A DNA stretch of 64,000 nt, taken from the NCBI GenBank assembly GCA_013396525.1, contig VWYX01000012.1, forward strand, positions 2,171,470 through 2,235,469, written 5' to 3'. The DNA comes from Chaetorhynchus papuensis. Lineage: Eukaryota; Chordata; Aves; Passeriformes; Rhipiduridae. The notes under the pieces are model-generated. The model was not told the DNA's origin. It did not search any database and saw only the letters and a list, made by a program, of their open reading frames with translations. The position numbers and the translations under genes were made by a program. Every line of letters starts with the position of its first letter. Position 1 is the first letter of the stretch. Positions 62,820 to 64,000 of this stretch are shown one piece after another.

Positions 62820-63290
62820 TATCTGTTTAAGACAGAGCATTAATGTTATTTTAATAAAGTGTTCTGTGGTTGAATGTGCTGTTACAAATGCAAGTTGAAA
62901 TACGCTGTGATACAGTGTGCTCTGGAGGAATATGAAATGGTTGGATAAACTTGGGTACTTGGAAATAATCAATCTTCCATTCTGATTTTGAGACAAATAC
63001 TGTTAAATAAGGCTTTCAGTAGCTGTGAGTTAATTTGGGGCAAACTACTGCACTTAATATTTAGTAAATGGAAATGAAGGTGTCTCATGCTGATTGATTT
63101 TATTTTGCTCATATATTTTGGCCATTGCTCAAGCTGTGGCATTTTTGATACCAGCTAATTAGGTTCATTCTGGGTAGATGGACAGCCCAAGTGACTCAGC
63201 AGGGCAGAGTTAAATTACTTCTGTCCATCCTGCTAGGCTTGTTAGCAAGTCATGAATATCCTGATTATTTTCCTTTTTATTATTTGCTAT
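62820..63290. promoter_or_regulatory. Candidate conserved non-coding element
   Basis: About 470 bp of non-repetitive AT-rich sequence with a perfect homeobox palindrome CTAATTAG at 63155-63162, a TGACTCA AP-1 core at about 63193, and few homopolymers. There is no open frame of note. The texture is that of a conserved enhancer; no alignment was available. Confidence 0.3.
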
Positions 63291-64000
63291 GTTTCAGTAT
63301 TTTCTTCTTGTAACTCATAGGCTAAGAATTAGCCTACAAGAGGGTTTTAGGTATGTTGAAGGTGATTATCTTTCTCCTTTGAAATATCCCATAAACTAGC
63401 ACTGAAGGTTAGTGGAAGGGTGGATTAGCGAGCTGAAGTGTGGCAGCTTTGAGCTAAAAACTCTTTGCAAAACTTCCCCGTGTGAAGGCCAGCGATGTAA
63501 TTAATTTGCCTTAGAATAAATTCTGTATTTCATAACTGGTTTAAAAAATGAAATGTTAGAGAGTTGTTAAACTTGTAAAATCTCTGAGAATTAGAATCCT
63601 TTGGAACCAGGAAAAGGTGCAAAAGGCAGAGGATTTCACAGGATGACACTATTTTGTCTATGTTAGTGATTGCAGGAACAGAACTGGTTTTACTAGGAAC
63701 ACAGTGAAATAGATGCATCTCAGGGACAGAATGTTTTTCTATTAAACATAGCCATAGTTTACATAGACAAACTAGTCTTACAAACCAAGCAGTAAAAGCC
63801 ATGCTCCTAATTTCTTTCTCAAGAGAAGTTTTTATGATTTTGCATTGTATTTTCCTTTAACATTCATCTAAGGTACTACCAACACCTAGGACACTAATTG
63901 TTCAATAAGCAACAGCTGTTCCAAATGAATAACGCTCCAAGAATATTTGCTTTTATTTACCATTTCTTCCTGGATCTTGATAACTAACTAGTCACGCTGT
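63291..64000. other. Unique non-coding DNA, no gene recognised
   Basis: The - strand frame 63530-63802 is AT-driven with no motif. Nothing else could be supported to the end of the window. Confidence 0.6.

Noticed and set aside
1..64000. CRISPR arrays, operons, prokaryotic promoters or a phage-type system
   Set aside because: No regularly spaced repeats, no long adjacent frames and no ribosome-binding sites. Splice-like signals, CR1 and ERV LTRs show vertebrate DNA.

Overview
This window looks like non-coding bird DNA, probably a large intron or a gene-poor intergenic stretch. It is AT-rich and CpG-poor, no open frame exceeds about 200 codons, no frame encodes a protein family I recognise, and there are no operons or ribosome-binding sites. 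The avian assignment rests on three fragments of CR1 LINE retrotransposon (two very old, one typically avian in its 3' part) and two short LTRs that resemble songbird endogenous retrovirus LTRs as I remember them. I could not run a repeat or protein search, so family names come from recognition and are graded accordingly.

Layout. 1-2.9 kb: unique sequence with one chance-length open frame. 2.9-3.7 kb: degraded sense CR1. 6.8-7.6 kb: degraded antisense CR1. 9.6-13 kb: a GC-richer block, then AT-rich stretches that read like conserved non-coding elements. 16.8 kb: a 15-nt exon-like unit. 17.6 kb: a CpG cluster carrying a textbook CTCF core. 19.4-19.65 kb: antisense CR1 3' end. 24.3-24.5 kb: a stretch open on both strands, exon-like on + and pseudogene-like on -. 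25.76 kb: a 16-G run. 30.0 kb: a 110-nt exon-like unit with strong splice signals, followed by a 47-bp tandem duplication. 34-43 kb: unique DNA with a 64-bp duplication, a perfect 13-bp inverted repeat and two candidate conserved elements. 44.55-45.93 kb: two solo LTRs, 299 and 438 bp, each with perfect 6-bp target-site duplications, lying 629 bp apart in the same orientation. 46.3-49 kb: candidate conserved elements and a long T-rich tract leading into another exon-like unit. 49-64 kb: unique DNA with a short tandem array and a further candidate conserved element near 63 kb.

No genes can be shown to work together here. If the exon-like units are real, they would belong to one or more spliced transcripts, mostly on the + strand, possibly lncRNAs or rare exons of a large gene. 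The AT-rich homeobox-motif blocks, if conserved, would be its enhancers. The firmest results are the two LTR insertions, the CR1 fragments and the CTCF/CpG cluster.
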